The notes: generated from the letters alone by a model not told the origin. DNA of 64,000 nucleotides from Conchocele bisecta (GCA_029237695.1 CM055274.1:68252828-68316827), one strand, 5' to 3'. Counted from the first letter of the stretch, positions 47,395 to 59,120 are shown. Numbers and translations are program-made.

Positions 47395-47574
47395 TTTTCA
47401 TAATTTTAGCGCTTGGCTGCCGGACTAAATGGACTATACAGAGAAAACGTACCGTACCTGAGTTGGGCTTGTCACCCAAACTTTTGTGTGATGTCTTGTC
47501 AGTTAGAATAAGATAAAACAAGGTTTTGCTCTAAAAGAAAAATGTACATGAACTCGCCCCCAACCCCAGGACTA
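47395..47574. repeat. Element B right terminal inverted repeat
   Basis: Inverse of 41446-41632, ending CCCCAGGACTA and followed by CTG. Confidence 0.92.
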
Positions 47575-47582
47575 CTGACTAA

Positions 47583-49390
47583 TAACATAATTTTGTATCA
47601 GGCATTGACCTGATACGCATATCCAGGTTACAAAGCATTGAAAACTAACGTTTCGTTGGTCAAATAGTGTCACATGATGTTACTGGATGACGACAGTGGA
47701 ATGACATCACGGAAACAAGTCCACGTTCCTTTCAACGAAAACCACATCATAATTGCTCATTCTGTAGCTTAACTAACACTGTAGCTGATAATTAGAATAC
47801 CATGCTAATGTCATTATGTACCTTACTGCATAACTGATATTAGAATACCGTGCTAATGCATCGTAGCTTAACTAACACTGTAGCCTGATAAGAATTACCC
47901 GAATGCTATGCCATTCTGTAGCTAACTAACACTGTACTGATAATTAGAATACCGTGCTAATGTCATTCTGTAGCTTAACTAACACTGTAGCTGATAATTA
48001 GAATACCGTGCTAATGTCATTCTGTAGCTTAACTAACACTGTAGCTGATAATTAGAATACCGTGCTAATTGTCATATGTTAATACCGTGCTAATGTCATT
48101 CTGTAGCTTAACTAACACTGTAGCTGATAATTAGAATACCGTGCTAATGTCATTATGTAGCTTAACTAACACTGTAGCTGATAATTAGAATACCGTGCTA
48201 ATGTCATTATGTAGCTTAACTAACACTGTAGCTGATAATTAGAATACCGTGCTAATGTCATTCTGTAGCTTAACTAACACTGTAGCTGATAATTAGAATA
48301 CCGTGCTAATGTCATAATGTAGGCTTAACTAACACTAGTAGCTGATAATTAGAATACCGTGCTAAGTCATTCGTAGCGTTAACAACACTGTAGCTGATAA
48401 TTAAATACCGTGCTAATTGTCATTCTTGGTAGCTAACTATACACTGGGGGGGGGGTAGCTGATAATTTAGAATAACCGAGCTAATGTCATTCTGTAGCTT
48501 AACTAACACTGTAGCTGATAAATTAGAATACCTGAGCCTAATGTCATTCTGTAGCTTAAACTAACACTGTAGCTGATAATTAGAATACTCATGCTAATGT
48601 CATTATGTTACTTAACTAACACTGTATCTGATATTAGAATACCGTGCTAATGTCATTATGTTGCTTAAGTAACACTGTATCTGATAATTAGAATACCGTC
48701 AAATGTCATTCTGTAGCTTAACTAACACAGTACTGATAATTAGAATACCGTGCTTAATGTCATTCTGTAGCTTATCTAACACTGTAGCTGATAATTAGAT
48801 ACCGTGTAATGTCATTTGTAGCTTATAAAAAACTGTAGCTTGATAATTAAACACCGCTAATGTCATTCTGTAGCTTAATAAACTACTAAGTAGCTGATAA
48901 TTAAGAATACCGTGCTAATGTCTTATTGTCTGATATTGTACGCTTAACTTAACACTGTAGTGATAATTAGAATACGTGCTAATGTCAATTTGTAGCTTAA
49001 CTAACCTGTAGCTGATAATTTGAATACCGTGCTAATGTCATTCTGTAGCTTAACTAACACTGTAGCTGATAATTAGAATACCGTGCTAATGTCATTATGT
49101 AGCTTAACTAACACTGTAGCTGATAATTAGAATACCGTGCTAATGTCATAATGTAGTTAATAAACTGAGCTTGATAATTGTATAATCTGTATGTCTTAAC
49201 TAACACTGTAGCTGATAATTAGAATACCGTGCTAATGTCATTCTGTAGCTTAACTAACACTGTACCTGATAATTAGAATACCATGCTAATGTAATTTGTT
49301 ATCAGGGTCGGCTCAAAAGTGGTTGAAATTCTTTGGCAAGCCTCGGAATTCCTACACATTTCCTAGCCTTGCCTGATAAACTTGTTCTCT
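47583..49390 (+). repeat. Interspersed repeat with an amplified 54-bp tandem array
   Basis: Flanks match the repeat at 5505-6135. Between 47745 and 49310 a 54-bp unit (TGTAGCTTAACTAACACTG ... GATAATTAGAATACCGTGC) occurs about 28 times. Regular copies (48000-48300 and 49020-49140) are identical or nearly so, whereas 48301-49000 is full of one-base indels and a 9-G run. Non-coding. Confidence 0.9.
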
Positions 49391-49549
49391 ATATGACTAC
49401 CCCTGGATCAGATAGGCAGAATTGGCCATCAATTGTTTCGAGGGGAAAGAATTGTTTTTCATTGATTGGTGTAAGTTGGTGCCAGACAGGACGCGACAAA
49501 TATCACATGACAGTCCTAGTTATTGCCAAATAATGGAGGTCAATAATTA

Positions 49550-49790
49550 TTGTGGCTGTGACTGGAGAAATCAGGCTTATGGGATTTGTGACCATCATAG
49601 CTCCTGATCAAATAGCACACTCCTATAGCCTAATAGTGATTTATATTGTTGTCAAAAGCATAATGGATGTGTTATTGATGGAATGGCGAACAGTGCTGAT
49701 CCTGATCAAACTGTGCGGATGCACAGGCTGATCTGGATCTGCACTGGTCGCAAAACCCACAGGCCTCATTTCTCCAGCCACAGCCACAGT
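49550..49790. mobile_element. MITE, full-length copy of the TGTGGCTGTGACTGGAG family
   Basis: Left end TGTGGCTGTGACTGGAGAAA, right end TTTCTCCAGCCACAGCCACA, inverse with one mismatch. The inner text includes GATGGAATGGCGAACAG and GCTGATCTGGATCTGCACTG. At least nine partial copies lie elsewhere in the window. Confidence 0.8.
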
Positions 49791-51549
49791 TGGTCATGTT
49801 TGCTATGCATAGACACTGGTAGAATGTGGTCTTGAATTGATGCTGCCAGTCTGCCAGAGGTCTGAGGTATGTTGCGAGGGTTAATTGTCACAGAATATTA
49901 TATAGGGCTTGTCCGTGTCTTTTATTTATGAACACACCACGTATCTTGAGACTATCAAATGTTTTGGCGGGCTCGACATACGGGTTGCAGACATCTGTTT
50001 TGCAAATAGTGTAAATCTGGGATGAGCCGGCCTGTAGCAAGCCATCTCCTAAGATTTTCCCTGTTTGTGGATAGATTTTATATGACATACATGTATTATG
50101 TAATCACGCTGTAATTGGGCGGGTGTGCACACAGCTTCTCCTGATGATAATCGTTTTCACATAGGGTAAACCTATGTATTGGTATCGCCTCCGACAGTTA
50201 GCCACGCCCCAGACCCCCCTCGATGCGATGGTCCGTAGTGATATCTTGGAGTAACCATAACAACAAAATGCATTGTGTTACTCAATGTTTAACTGTCATA
50301 CGCAACCGCTAATTGAAAATAATATTATGAAAAACTACTTGCACTGCACAATATCAACAACGGATGTTCTACGTACAAAAATACATCGGATTATTTTGTT
50401 GCGCGTGATTTGCTCCCATTTGCGGCACAAATCGTGCGATCATCGCTAAATTTAGTAACATGCAGAGTTAACTCCCCTCCGAATACTCTCCGAAACACGC
50501 GACACGTTTAACACACAAACGATATCAAGTTTGACCTTCCGACAGTCTATTTTTAAACTCACCCGACATCTGTGCGAAACAAAACTCGCACGTGTGGGTC
50601 TAACCGATGTTAATCCTCATTCTATCGATGGATTTACAGCGGATTTTAGTGACATTCCCGAATTCGGTCTGATTGACATTTGTCTATGGTGGCCAATACA
50701 CGCCAACATGAGTGTCAATTCTACGTTCAGGGAAAGGGGTCAATAAGTCAATATTTAAAGTGATAAATTACAGTCAGGGAACAAATTAATGACAGTATAC
50801 CGGTAACACATCCAGCGTAGATTAAAACCCATATTAATGCAAGTACTGAAAATACAACAACAAAAAATTCTAACAAGTTTGGGCTTCCATACATTGAAAA
50901 TGTTGTCAGCGGTTTCCCCAATGACGTCATTTGCATGTTTTACTCCGGGGCCAACTATTTCATTCACAAAACTGAAGTAAACATGGCGATGTACCGACAA
51001 GGCATTTTCAGGCGCGACACCACTTCCGTGGCGGAATTATTGTAACTATTGCTCTTCAATCAGTTTTCAATATATCTATAATGATCATAGATATCTGGAA
51101 TCTGTATTTATACTTGAATTGATGATGTCTTGTATATGTGTTACCGTATCTGTCTGAATTCAGGGCCGTAGTGGCCACCACGGCAGCACGGCGCTGCCGT
51201 GGCATTATTTTGGCCTGTTTTTTCTCTCTTTTTTTCGTCAGCTTCATGCGTTGAACATCCAATAACAACGCAATAACAACGTCTTTTTTTCTGTATAACA
51301 GAAGTTATGTATTTGAATGTAAGCATATTCCATGCTCCGACGGTGACTTTAGAATGTAGGAAATGCGATTTTGAGGGTCTAAGTGGAATTTTTCCCGCTA
51401 AAAAGGCTGCCGTAGCATTATATATTTATATTTTACACACCGCTACGGGCCTGCTGATATTGCTATGCATAATCTGTAATGTTGTTGAATGTTTTGGTAC
51501 ATACTGTAGCAGTGCATACTGTACTTGTGCCATATCAATAGTTTACCCC
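49791..51549. other. Low-repeat stretch, possible host sequence
   Basis: This is the longest stretch without a recognised repeat in the right half. It has more CpG than its neighbours around 50160-50560 and 50990-51040. Candidate frames are 49888-50088 minus (MSYKIYPQTGKILGDG...), 50531-50746 plus, and 50748-50936 minus, which encodes a strongly hydrophobic run (FFVVVFSVLALIWVLIYAG). None matches a family I know, and no splice structure is certain. If a host gene or promoter exists in the window, this is the best candidate. Confidence 0.35.
50922..50936. promoter_or_regulatory. Overlapping CRE and octamer-type motifs
   Basis: TGACGTCATTTGCAT combines a perfect palindromic CREB/ATF site with ATTTGCAT, the reverse of the POU octamer. 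It lies in the low-repeat, CpG-richer stretch. The motif match is exact; a function is only a guess. Confidence 0.3.
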
Positions 51550-51553
51550 TTAA

Positions 51554-52230
51554 CCATTAAAACGATGAAAAAGAAAATTGCCGTCTGCTCATTTTGTATA
51601 TTTTAACCTCTTTAAAAACCTGTTTTGGCAGCGCAGTAGAATCGTTTCAGTATGTTTTTGAGGAGAAAATATAAAAATATTTAAAACAGCAGACGACAAT
51701 TGTCGTTTCCAGCGCTTTAAAGGTACATGCCCACTCAGTAAGCCCAAAATGTCATTTATAGGAATTAAATAAGTGTATAACTGTGTCACTATTCCACCAG
51801 TTCTAAACGTTACAAGTGCCCACTACACAGATATAATCATTTAGTAATATTTATTTTACTGATAGTGACGCGCGGTGGTATTAGGCTATTTTCATATGCA
51901 AATGAGGTATGATGTTTTTTAATTATTTATACTAAAGAAATGCGTTACCTGAAAAATTAATATTTTCGACAGATTTTAAAGTATGATCATTACACATTAT
52001 AAAATAAATACAGAGATTAAATAGTAATGTCCGTTAACATTTTAAGCAAACACGGTTATCGCCCCTGATATCAGTGTGTAAATTTACATCTGATATAAAA
52101 TGTATAATAATGCCAATCAGTACGTGGGATAATGGCGCATAAATGTTTATTTTGCCAGGAAATGTCTCAGATGATGTCTCTGATGTAAAGAACATTTTGT
52201 ACCTACTGAGTGGGCATGTACCTTTAAGGG
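51554..52230. mobile_element. TTAA-type MITE, outer element of a nest
   Basis: Left CCATTAAAACGATG and right (inverse) CCCTTAAAGCGCTGG are flanked by TTAA at 51550-51553 and 52231-52234. It contains GCCGTCTGCT and AGCAGACGACAATTGTCG of the same family as 53892-54096. It is interrupted at 51721-52223 by another MITE. Confidence 0.75.
51721..52223. mobile_element. TTAA-type MITE nested in the previous one
   Basis: The ends AGGTACATGCCCACTCAGTA and TACTGAGTGGGCATGTACCT are perfect inverses over 20 bp. TTAA is duplicated at 51717-51720 and 52224-52227. 503 bp, non-coding. A TTAA duplication suggests a piggyBac- or Kolobok-type transposase acting in trans. Confidence 0.88.
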
Positions 52231-52234
52231 TTAA

Positions 52235-53887
52235 TGAAACTGCAACACCAACAATCAATCAATCAATCTAGTTTAATCTTGTAGTACCCTATGTTCAGTA
52301 CTTTCAGTACTTTTTATTTTACTTGTTACAAACGTCTGTTACATCAAATTCAGAACAAAATCAGCCAATCAAAACAGAAAGTAACTATGATCAAATTACT
52401 GGACACATTTAATTCACTGTGTGTGATCGACCGACTTCCCGCAATGGGATTAAATCACATAAAATAATGTTTATGCATCCTGGCACAATTTATCGTGCCG
52501 GTGTAGTCTAAAATAAACACTAGACTAGCTCACTATGCCTCCATGGCATATATTGTGACCTTTGGCACTCTTGTTTAATTTTTACAAATTATCACTTTTA
52601 TGATTAATGGAAGAGTCCATTTCAGTTATGTAGGGGTGAATTGGTAAACACTACATACTGAGCAAACAGAACAATATTTATGTTCATGCACAAACCTATA
52701 TAAAAAAAAATTTATGCTGTGAACATTTATTTTAACTGTCTTCATCAGACTGTTCAAACCAGTTGTTGCAGCATTTTAATTTTAGCGGAAATAAAAAATG
52801 CAAGTTTATATTACTGGACATTGTGTGAGTATAGAGTTACCACAGTTATTCACACTTCTCAAATGACAATGTGTAGTCGTTCACCCTCTGAGACGACGAG
52901 CGTTTTGGTTTTTCCGACGTCGCCATTTTGTCCTTCCCTCCTCCTTTCCACTAGAATGTCCTCATTCGTATATGAGACCACCGAATTAAATTGAATAATG
53001 AGGGGTAGCTATATTCTCGTTACATTACAGGAAGAATGCACAATAGCTATATAAAACACGAAAACGGACAATATCGAAATTTTTTAAACTTAAAAAAATT
53101 TCATGTCTAAAGCATATAAGCTGAAAATCACCTGTGAGGGAAAATGAACACCTAGACCGGTCTGGAAGAAAATGTTATTTCCAACCAATCAGAGCAAAGC
53201 ATTTAGAATAACCATGACAAAAAAACAAACAACTATATAACTTCATAAAAACTTAATTTCATTATAAGGTAATAATTCATTATTGGAATAAACTATAATA
53301 ATATAGAATTTCATAAAAAGAACAAATAAATAATTAAATGAAATATAAATTTGACTGGTTAATAATTAAACAACTCAAGTATTCAAATACTAAATTTAAA
53401 TTGTAAACCAGACTACGGAAATGAGACCGGAAACAGTATGGACGAAAGGAAAAGTTTATTTTCAATATTCGAAGTAATTAACATTTTTAGAGCTAAAAAT
53501 TCCCAATGACAATGGTATAATTATTACCTTATCTGTACATGTCCTGCAAAGTACAATGCTGTTTATTTAGCCTATTGCTAATCGTGTTTATTTTGCCAGG
53601 ACTAGAAATGAATTGTAAACAAACATTCTAGGCCAATTAAATTATGATTAGACCAATAATTGATCTCACATCTCTGGCAAAAAGGAGAATCTATGTAAAC
53701 AAATGGACCACAATCTGACAAAATCTCCCGGGGTATGGAAGGTGTTCGAGCCAATTCCCAGCCTTAAATATAAGCCGAATATAATAGAATCTGACAAAAC
53801 CCATAACCCAATACAATACACTCGTACAACACTGGTCTAAATATTTTCCTCCCGTGGTGTCTCGTTTGGAGAGGTTTCACTATTTTA
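52235..53887. other. AT-rich sequence with one repeat end
   Basis: 52505-52580 ends GGCATATATTGTGACC...GGCACTCTTGTTT, matching the 3' end of the repeat at 62836-63760. From 52600 to 53887 there is no gene I can support. Confidence 0.4.
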
Positions 53888-53891
53888 TTAA

Positions 53892-54096
53892 CCCTTACAC
53901 CGCTATCTTAATTTTTGTCGTCTGCTGTTTATTTTCTATTTTCCATTTTTATCATCAAAAACATGCTTTGACAGCTTCAGAATCATTTCCATTGGAAATG
54001 ATTCTGAAGTACTGTTAAACCATGTTTTTATTGAGAAATAAGGCAAGATATAAAAGCAACAGCAGACAACAATTGTTGTGTGTAGTGGTCTAAGGG
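53892..54096. mobile_element. TTAA-type hairpin MITE, best-preserved copy
   Basis: CCCTTACACCGCTA ... TAGTGGTCTAAGGG lies between TTAA (53888-53891) and TTAA (54097-54100). The central hairpin GAATCATTTCC / GGAAATGATTC and the arms GTCGTCTGCTG / CAGCAGACAAC make it almost fully self-complementary. CCC-initial ends with TTAA fit piggyBac-type MITEs. Confidence 0.85.
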
Positions 54097-54285
54097 TTAA
54101 GTGGATTCTGAATAGTGTCGGTCCTTGCTTGAATATATGGTGGTTTGCCTAGTGTGTGCCCATGGGACCTTTCCCCACCTCACAATAGCAATGTCCTCTA
54201 CCGTACAGACTCATGGACACCATTTGTTTTGGGAAACCCACTTTGATTCTGAGACCTTGGCAAACACTGCGTATATGAGACACAA

Positions 54286-54517
54286 GCCGTGTGATTTTGT
54301 ACCCAAGACGATGTGCAATCTCATTAAAAATAATAGTAAAATTTGTGATATTTACCGTATATATGACATTGAAAATTGACGAAATGTTCTGAGCAAATGC
54401 GGAATTGATTTCTGCATTTGCTATGAAAGTGTTGTCAACCTTCGACGTCATTTACAGAAATTATCATGAATATTGCAAATATTTTTCATCGTCTTGGGTA
54501 CAAAATGACACGGCTAT
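54286..54517. mobile_element. Small TIR element, unclassified
   Basis: GCCGTGTGATTTTGTACCCA at the left and its inverse at 54488-54516 match over 28 bp with one mismatch. About 230 bp. The overlapping open frames on both strands are by-products. Confidence 0.6.
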
Positions 54518-54830
54518 TGTTGACGTTTCTGAGGCTGCTTGAGTTCAGCAGTTGTCTCATCTATAAACATCGGTAATAGTCACTGCTGTCTTCTCGTGCC
54601 AATATTTATCACCTGTGAGACCTAGCTGTAAATAAGTTGGATACTGGTGTGCTGTAATGGCATCTCAACTTTCACAGCATGCTGTCTGGTTAGCCAGTGA
54701 GACCACCAATGTGAGTGGGTATGGTCTCCACCAGATCAGACAATTGTGTTTTCTCTGGGTACATGTATTCTCGTTTCCTCACACATTAACCCTTTCACCA
54801 CTGCAGACCACTGTAGCGGTGTTGGCAAAC

Positions 54831-54884
54831 AGTGTAGATCCAGATGAGCCGGCTCGTGACGAGCCGTCTCATCTGGATCTGCAC
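54831..54884. repeat. Hairpin made of MITE core sequence
   Basis: GTGTAGATCCAGATGAGCCG and its inverse (GAGCCGTCTCATCTGGATCT) meet at CTCGTGACGAG. This is a palindromic derivative of the GATCTGGATCTACACTGG core of the common MITE. Confidence 0.65.
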
Positions 54885-55091
54885 TTTTTGCAAGTATTTT
54901 TCATATTTTTTAGAGAAAAAACACACCCTTTCCATAGATGGACTAGTCTGAAAAATACAATGGTTGCAGCTGTCATCAGGTACCTTTTCATACCTGTCTG
55001 TACAAGTTCAATAAAAAATTTTTTGTCCGATTCTCTTCCTCCTGCTGTTATAGTACAGAGCCCCGCAAGGGACGTAGAATTCTTTTTTTTA

Positions 55092-56722
55092 TTAGCTCAC
55101 CTGAGCGAAGCTCATGTGAGCTATTGTTACCGCAATGTGTCCGTCGTCCGTCGTCATCCGTGAACATTTTCAAACGTCTTCTCCTCGGTAACCATTGGGT
55201 CTATAGTCACCAAACTTCATGGTCATGGTCCTTAGGTAGGGGGATTACAAAATTGTTAAAATGACGTCATTACGTAATCCAAGATGGCCGCCATCTGAAA
55301 ATAGCACAAATTCTTAAAAAATCTTCTTCTCAAGAACCGCCAACCGGATTTCGACGAAACTTGGTAGGAATGATCGATGTACATTGCTCTTTCAAAATTG
55401 TTAAAATGGTGACCCCGGGGTCAAAAATGGGCGTGGCCCGTGAGGTCAAATTGGGGTCAAATTTTATTTTTGACTGAATATGGTCATGTCATATATCAAA
55501 TTGAAGGTATCAATGAGGCGATCACTCTGGTGCATTTTTTGTCGAAATCGGATTGTTATGTCATCCAAGATGGCCGCCGAAATGTCAAAAGGTCGTTCTT
55601 TTATTAGAGATTTCAAAATTCTTCTTCACATGAACCGCTTGGCCCATGGTAGCCAAACTTAAAAGTTATGGTCCATGGGTGAAGCCTTTTCAGATTTGTT
55701 AAAATGGAGGTCATCGCTAATCCAAGATGGCCGCCGTCTAAAAATAGCATAAATTCTTAAAAAATCTTCTTCTCATGAACCGCCAGCCGGATTTCGACGA
55801 AACTTGGTAGGAATGATCGATGTACATTGCTCTTTCAAAGTTGTTAAAATGGTGACCCCGGGGTCAAAAATGGGTGTGGCCAGTGGGGTCAAATTGGGGT
55901 CAAATTTTATTTTTGACCGAATATGGTCATGTTATATATTAAATCGAAGGTATCAATGAGGCGATCACTCTGGTACATTTTTTGTCGAAATCGGATTGTT
56001 ATGTCATCCAAGATGGCCGCCAAAATGTCAAAAGGTCGTTCTTTTATTAGAGATTTCAAAATTCTTCTTTACATGAACCGCTTGGCCCATGGTAGCCAAA
56101 CTTAAAAGTTATGGTCCATGGGTGAAGCCTTTTCAGATTTGTTAAAATGGAGGTCATCGCAAATCCAAGATGGCCGCCATCTAAAAATAGCATAAATTCT
56201 TAAAAAATCTTCCTCTCATGAACCGCTTGCCAGATTTCGACTAAACTTGGTAGGAATGATCGATTTACAATGCTCTTTCAATGTTGTGAAAATGGTGACC
56301 CCGGGGTCAAAAATGGGCATGGCCCGTGGGGTCAAATTGGGGTCAAATTTTATTTTTGACCAATTATGCTCATGCCATATATCAAATTGAAGGTATCGAT
56401 GAAGCGATTGCTCTGGTGCAATATTTGTCGGAATCGGATGATTATGTCATCCATGATGGCCACCAAAAGGTCCATTTATTCAAGATTTTGAACGTCTTTT
56501 TCTCAGGAACCACATGGCCGATGCTGGCCAAACTTCATAGGAAGTTAAGATCCTTGGGTGAAGCATTTTCAGATTTGGTAAAATGAGAGTCATCGCTTAA
56601 TCCAAGATGACCGCCATCTAAAAATAGCACAATTTTTTTAAAACACATGAACTCACTGTCACATTCTCCTCTGGTGTTCATGGAGTCAGGCGAGCGAATT
56701 AGGGCCATCATGGCCCTCTTGT
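55092..56722 (+). mobile_element. HINE-like repeat with 443-bp units
   Basis: Head TTAGCTCACCTGAGCG...CTCATGTGAGCTA (hairpin) and tail AGGCGAGCGAA...AGGGCCATCATGGCCCTCTTGTT (hairpin). AGGCGAGCGAA is close to the inverse of the head TTAGCTCACCT, again an asymmetric inverted repeat. The body has three units of 443 bp, with CATCCAAGATGGCCGCC at about 55564, 56007 and 56450 (the last diverged). Simple inverse segments at 55049-55080 and 57040-57075 flank it. Non-coding; frames such as 56326-56586 arise from the unit. Confidence 0.8.
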
Positions 56723-57040
56723 TAATTGTTCCCATGAAATTTAACAATTCGTTCCCACGAATTCACAATTCATTCCCATGAATTAACAATTTGTTCCCTC
56801 AATTTAACAATTCGTTCCCACGAAATAACAATTCGTTCCCATGGGAACAAATTGTTAATTCATAAGAACGAATTGTTATATCGTGGAAACAAATTGTTAA
56901 TTCGAGGGAATGAATTGATATATTGTAGGAACAAATTGTTATATCGTGGGAACGAATTGTTAATTCGAGGGAACGAATTGTTAAATTGAGGGACCGAATT
57001 GTTAAATTGAGGGCACAAATTGTTAACAAATTAATAAAAA
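56723..57040. repeat. Palindromic array of AACAATTCGTTCCC units
   Basis: About six plus-oriented units (AACAATTCGTTCCCACGAA) are followed, after the centre CGTTCCCATGGGAACAAATT (about 56832-56851), by about nine units in reverse orientation (GGGAACGAATTGTTA). The array as a whole can fold on itself. The minus-strand frame is periodic and not a protein. Confidence 0.85.
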
Positions 57041-57079
57041 CAATTCATGTCCCCTGCAGGGCTCCGTAGCTATAGAGAT

Positions 57080-58675
57080 TGATTGATTGATATTCACTAT
57101 TTGGTTTGTGGTCAGTAAAGAGCAATTAATGATTTATAATCGCTAGGGAACTAGCTCTGTCACAATATGTGGTCATTAACGGATATTGATGAAAGCAGCT
57201 AGTCATGTTTCGCACATCTGTTTTGGCTTGTTTACAATTTGCTGTTACAGATATGCTGGATATGTTGCTTCTGTTTTTTTAACCCTCAGCCAATTTAGTG
57301 GGAGGATTTAATGTTTTACCCATGTCCAACCATTTGTCTGCGCCCATCGTACATGTATGGTCATATATTGATGATACTTCACACAAGTATACATCATAAT
57401 CTAAAGATGTGTTGCATCTAATAAGAGAGATAACTCTGGATTTTGTACTTTCGTAAGTTTCCTCGCAGATAGCCTTTTTCTTCCCCTGGTGGTGTCGGCA
57501 TTCATCTGTCCGTCTTCAAATGTTAAGTTTTCATATTTTAGCTGTTTCAGTCTATTTACCACATGTCGGTGACCTTCATGTGACCTTGGCCTACTTCTTA
57601 TGACCCTGCAATGAAATGGCGGGATGGCATATAGTGTTACCAATCGGTTCACCCATCTTCAATTCTTGTTCGGACTGTAACTTTGTCATGGAGTGAAGGA
57701 TTTCAAAATAACATTGATCAAATGTTCACCATAAAGAGGTGGCATATCGTGTGCAACATGCAAACCCATAGCTCCATTAAGGTCACCCTTAGAGGTGAAA
57801 GGTAAAAACTAGAGCTTTTTCGGACTGTAATTTGTCATGCATTGAGGGATTTTAAAATTACTTCACACAATTGTTCATCATAATGAGACAGTGTGTCGCA
57901 GACAAGACCCAGCTCTGTAGGTCAAGGTCACACTTAAAGTCAAAGATCAAAAATGCACACAAGAGCCTGTCTGAACTCTAACTTTGTTATGCATGGTCAT
58001 TGGTGGGATTTTGAAATATTTGCATACAAATGTTCCACACAAGAAGACAATGTGTCGCACTCCACACCCAACTCCCTGGTTTGAAGGTCAAGGTTACAGC
58101 AGGTGCATTTGAGCGCCAACAGGCCACATTTCTAATGTTTTCTCTTTCCTTTCACAGATGTCTTGATATTTCACACATGCATTTCTCTGTTGATTGCTGT
58201 ATCATGCTACAAAAAATAAATACATGTCTAACCATGCTAATTCTCAGGTCAAGGTCAAAAACTTAATTCATTCACAAAACGTATTATGTATTTGGGTAAT
58301 ACATGTATTTTCCTTTCAGAGATGATCTCCATAATTAATATTTACATTTTTCTGTTGCCCTCCTATAAGGTAATCACAATGTGAAGGTCACATACTTGGT
58401 ACATTCATACAATTTTACAATGGGGTAAATTCCACTTAGTTTCTAGTTCTTTTCACACAATGTCTTGATATTTCATACAATAATTTCACTGACAGTTGTC
58501 TATTATCCTGCGGCAAATACATGACTCAAACCCCGCACATCTCAAGATCAAGGTCATAGGTTTAGTGCATTTGCGTACATTTCTTAGAAGTTTATTTTCC
58601 TTCATAATTTCTTTGCTGTAAAACTCCACAACACTTTGCCAGTCAAGGTCAGACTTTTAAACGTGTTCACAGAAC
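57080..58675. repeat. Degenerate repeat rich in AAGGTCAAGGTCA words
   Basis: From about 57300 to 58650 loosely repeated ~150-bp units carry TTGATATTTCACAC.AT and CAAGGTCA, as in other HINE-like repeats here, but too diverged to place borders. No gene. Confidence 0.45.
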
Positions 58676-58679
58676 TTAA

Positions 58680-58915
58680 CTCTTTGCATGACGGGAAACT
58701 TGTGGGATATAAATAGTTAAAAAATAGCGGACAAAAAATCATCATATTTTCTTTTATTTCTCTTTGTAAATATCATGAATATGTCTTGGAATTTCATTAG
58801 AATCGAGTCCTGAAGACTCAATTCTAATGAAATTCCAAGACATATTTACAGAGAGGAATAAAAAATATACTCCTAATTTGTTTGGCGGATATTTTCACTG
58901 CTAGCATGCAAAGAG
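58680..58915. mobile_element. TTAA-type hairpin MITE, second family
   Basis: CTCTTTGCATG ... GCATGCAAAGAG lies between TTAA (58676) and TTCA (58916). A long central hairpin has arms TGGAATTTCATTAGAAT and ATTCTAATGAAATTCCA. 236 bp, no coding. Confidence 0.75.
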
Positions 58916-59011
58916 TTCAAATTTGGGTAGATTACCATTGTTTCGGCAACTGCATATTCCTAGATGCACACTTCATCACCGCCGGCAGCAAGGGTGGGGT
59001 GGGTAAACAGA

Positions 59012-59120
59012 TATGTGGCTGTGACTGAGAACATGGGGCTTTGACCAGTGTATCTTCTGATCAAATAGCCCACTCCGGTAGCTGTAGCTATATTACTTGT
59101 TGGAAGCAAGACAGGTGTTC
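59012..59120 (+). mobile_element. MITE fragment, TGTGGCTGTGACTGGAG family
   Basis: TGTGGCTGTGACTGAGAACA, then ATCAAATAGCCCACTCC, matching the left half of 49550-49790. Confidence 0.6.

Larger units (their letters stand above)
41446..47574 (+). mobile_element. Element B: second TIR transposon of the same class
   Basis: 6,129-bp element bounded by ~180-bp inverted repeats starting TAGTGTCGGGG and (inverse of the right end) TAGTCCTGGGG. CTG is duplicated at 41443-41445 and 47575-47577. It shares the TAGT start and CTG duplication with element A, although the inner repeat sequence is unrelated. It holds a heavily decayed related gene (43290-45090), a Tigger-like insert (42060-43054) and a HINE (45342-46605). 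46606-47394 is AT-rich with nothing recognised. Confidence 0.88.

Noticed and set aside
49550..49790. tRNA-derived SINE
   Set aside because: No A/B box pair or A-rich tail is visible, and it has inverse ends, so it is treated as a MITE.
54149..54451. 100-codon minus-strand frame
   Set aside because: It overlaps an inverted-repeat element and a second frame on the other strand, and has no recognisable motif.
56326..56586. 86-codon plus-strand frame as a gene
   Set aside because: It lies within the third 443-bp unit of a non-coding repeat; the other units are not open in the same frame over this length.
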